Below are positions 51,416 through 52,500 of a stretch of 52,500 nt of DNA, piece by piece. The position numbers and the translations under genes were made by a program. The notes under the pieces are model-generated. The model ran no database searches. It was not told the DNA's origin and saw only the letters and a program-made list of their open reading frames with translations. Position 1 is the stretch's first letter; each line of letters starts with the position of its first letter. Source of the DNA: Chrysomallon squamiferum (Eukaryota; Mollusca; Gastropoda; Neomphalida; Peltospiridae); contig CM022666.1 of NCBI GenBank assembly GCA_012295275.1, positions 5,758,558-5,811,057 on the forward strand, given 5' to 3'.

Positions 51416-52328
51416 AGATGACAATGGAGACAACACTATTTAACAAGTAACAACTGACATATGATATAGCTGTAACAACAATGATGATTAGTCAGTAATA
51501 ATTAATAACAGTAATGGCAGTAGTGGAAATACTAGTAGTAGTAGCTATAACAATATTTGTCACATTGCTAATAATCACAAATATCAGCATCTGTATTACT
51601 AAAACAACTAAAAAACATAACAGAATCATAATATCTACATAACGGCTATAAAAACAATTTATAAAACAATAACACAAATATCTAGCCCCAATTTAAACAA
51701 ATGCTGTTTTTCTTGTACATATATATTTCCACCTCTTTTTTTTTTTTTTTTTTTTTTTTTTCTCTCTCTATAAGATAAAACCAACAAGAGGTCAAAACAT
51801 TCAAAACCTATCAGAGGAAGTCATCAAGGGCAATAGATATGGATAATGGTAATGCTGTTGGTTTTTTTTTCTCAGAACACTGGTAAGTGAAATGCAGAAA
51901 CTTGATTCCAAAGAATCTCGTCTAAGTGACTGGAACATACAACTGCTGGGAGTTGGTGTTTGGCAGAATGACAACAACAACAACTAAAAAACCAACACAA
52001 CAAAGAAATGAAAAGATAAAAGAAAAAGCGAAAGTAATATGTACGTGACATGTGCGTCTGTCACTGTGTGTTAGAACCACGACTCACATGACTCACAGTG
52101 ACATGCGATTTTACTTACTCACTCATTCTCTCTCTCTCTCTCTCCTTTTTTGTCTCTTCTCTCTATCTGTTGTTTATAAATTCGCTGAATGGTATTACTA
52201 CAGTTTTAGCATATTACTTCATTCTTCTTTTTCTTTCTCTCTTTTTTCTTTTTCTTTCTATATTTCTCTCACAGCCTGTTACATTCTTCTTTTCATTTAT
52301 TTTCCAATTTTCAGATAGAGAATTATAT

Positions 52329-52382
<54 letters not shown>

Positions 52383-52500
52383 ACACTCATTTATTCATAC
52401 ATACATATAAATACAAATCACACAAATATACAGATATTTTCCACATTTCTTTAACTATGCAGTCCATTTTTGTTTAAAACACACACACACACACCCACAC
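51416..52500 (-). other. Glypican intron, upstream side
   Basis: AT-rich sequence with poly-T at 51739-51760, a short (CT)n near 52127-52143 and (CA)n at 52332-52384 and 52480-52500. I see no exon with glypican motifs. Confidence 0.55.

Noticed and set aside
50868-51446. 192-codon hydrophobic minus-strand frame resembling a membrane protein
   Set aside because: Translation of (AAT)n repeat; only its last residues overlap the genuine glypican exon A.

Overview
The window is animal nuclear DNA. It is very AT-rich, has long introns, and is crowded with simple repeats such as (ATT)n, (TTTA)n, (CA)n, (CT)n and poly-T. Its coding sequence is short, GC-richer exons with GT/AG borders. A mollusc is the best guess, from intron style, repeat load and a GTTATCTCCCTT-type dispersed repeat; this is inference and the species is not identified.

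Two genes are supported and they converge. On the + strand (5481-23144) are the last eleven coding exons of a DOCK-family Rho/Rac guanine-nucleotide exchange factor. They encode about 497 residues, essentially the C-terminal DHR-2 catalytic domain, and look most like the DOCK9/10/11 (zizimin, DOCK-D) group. On the - strand (50898 down to 45667) are the last three coding exons of a glypican of the GPC1/2/4/6 (dally-like) type. They encode the end of the Cys-rich core, a furin-like REKR site, Ser-Gly glycosaminoglycan attachment sites and a GPI-anchor signal. The 5' ends of both genes lie outside the window. All exon phases join without conflict.

Layout: 1-5480 intronic DNA upstream of the first DOCK exon; 5481-23144 DOCK exons and introns, including a 720-bp inverted-repeat transposon (8563-9282) and several intronic minisatellites; 23145 to about 24010 probable DOCK 3' UTR; about 24010-45076 AT-rich intergenic or extended-UTR sequence holding a roughly 3-kb minisatellite with a 38-bp unit (about 32390-35560), a hAT-like terminus (36574), and several small hairpin or tandem arrays (31035-31140, 39640-39830, 42048-42315); 45667-50898 glypican exons and introns, with very long GA/CT tracts on both sides of the middle exon; 50899-52500 glypican intron.

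The two proteins have no known joint biochemical role (DOCK-D proteins activate Cdc42/Rac at membranes; glypicans present morphogens at the cell surface). Their adjacency does parallel human linkage: DOCK9 with GPC5/GPC6 on 13q, DOCK11 with GPC3/GPC4 on Xq, DOCK10 with GPC1 on 2q. I found no clear new biological system. The most unusual observations are tandem copies of authentic splice donors in two consecutive DOCK introns, candidate microexons that fit the reading phase, an alternative glypican end lacking a membrane anchor, and complementary GA/UC tracts flanking one glypican exon.
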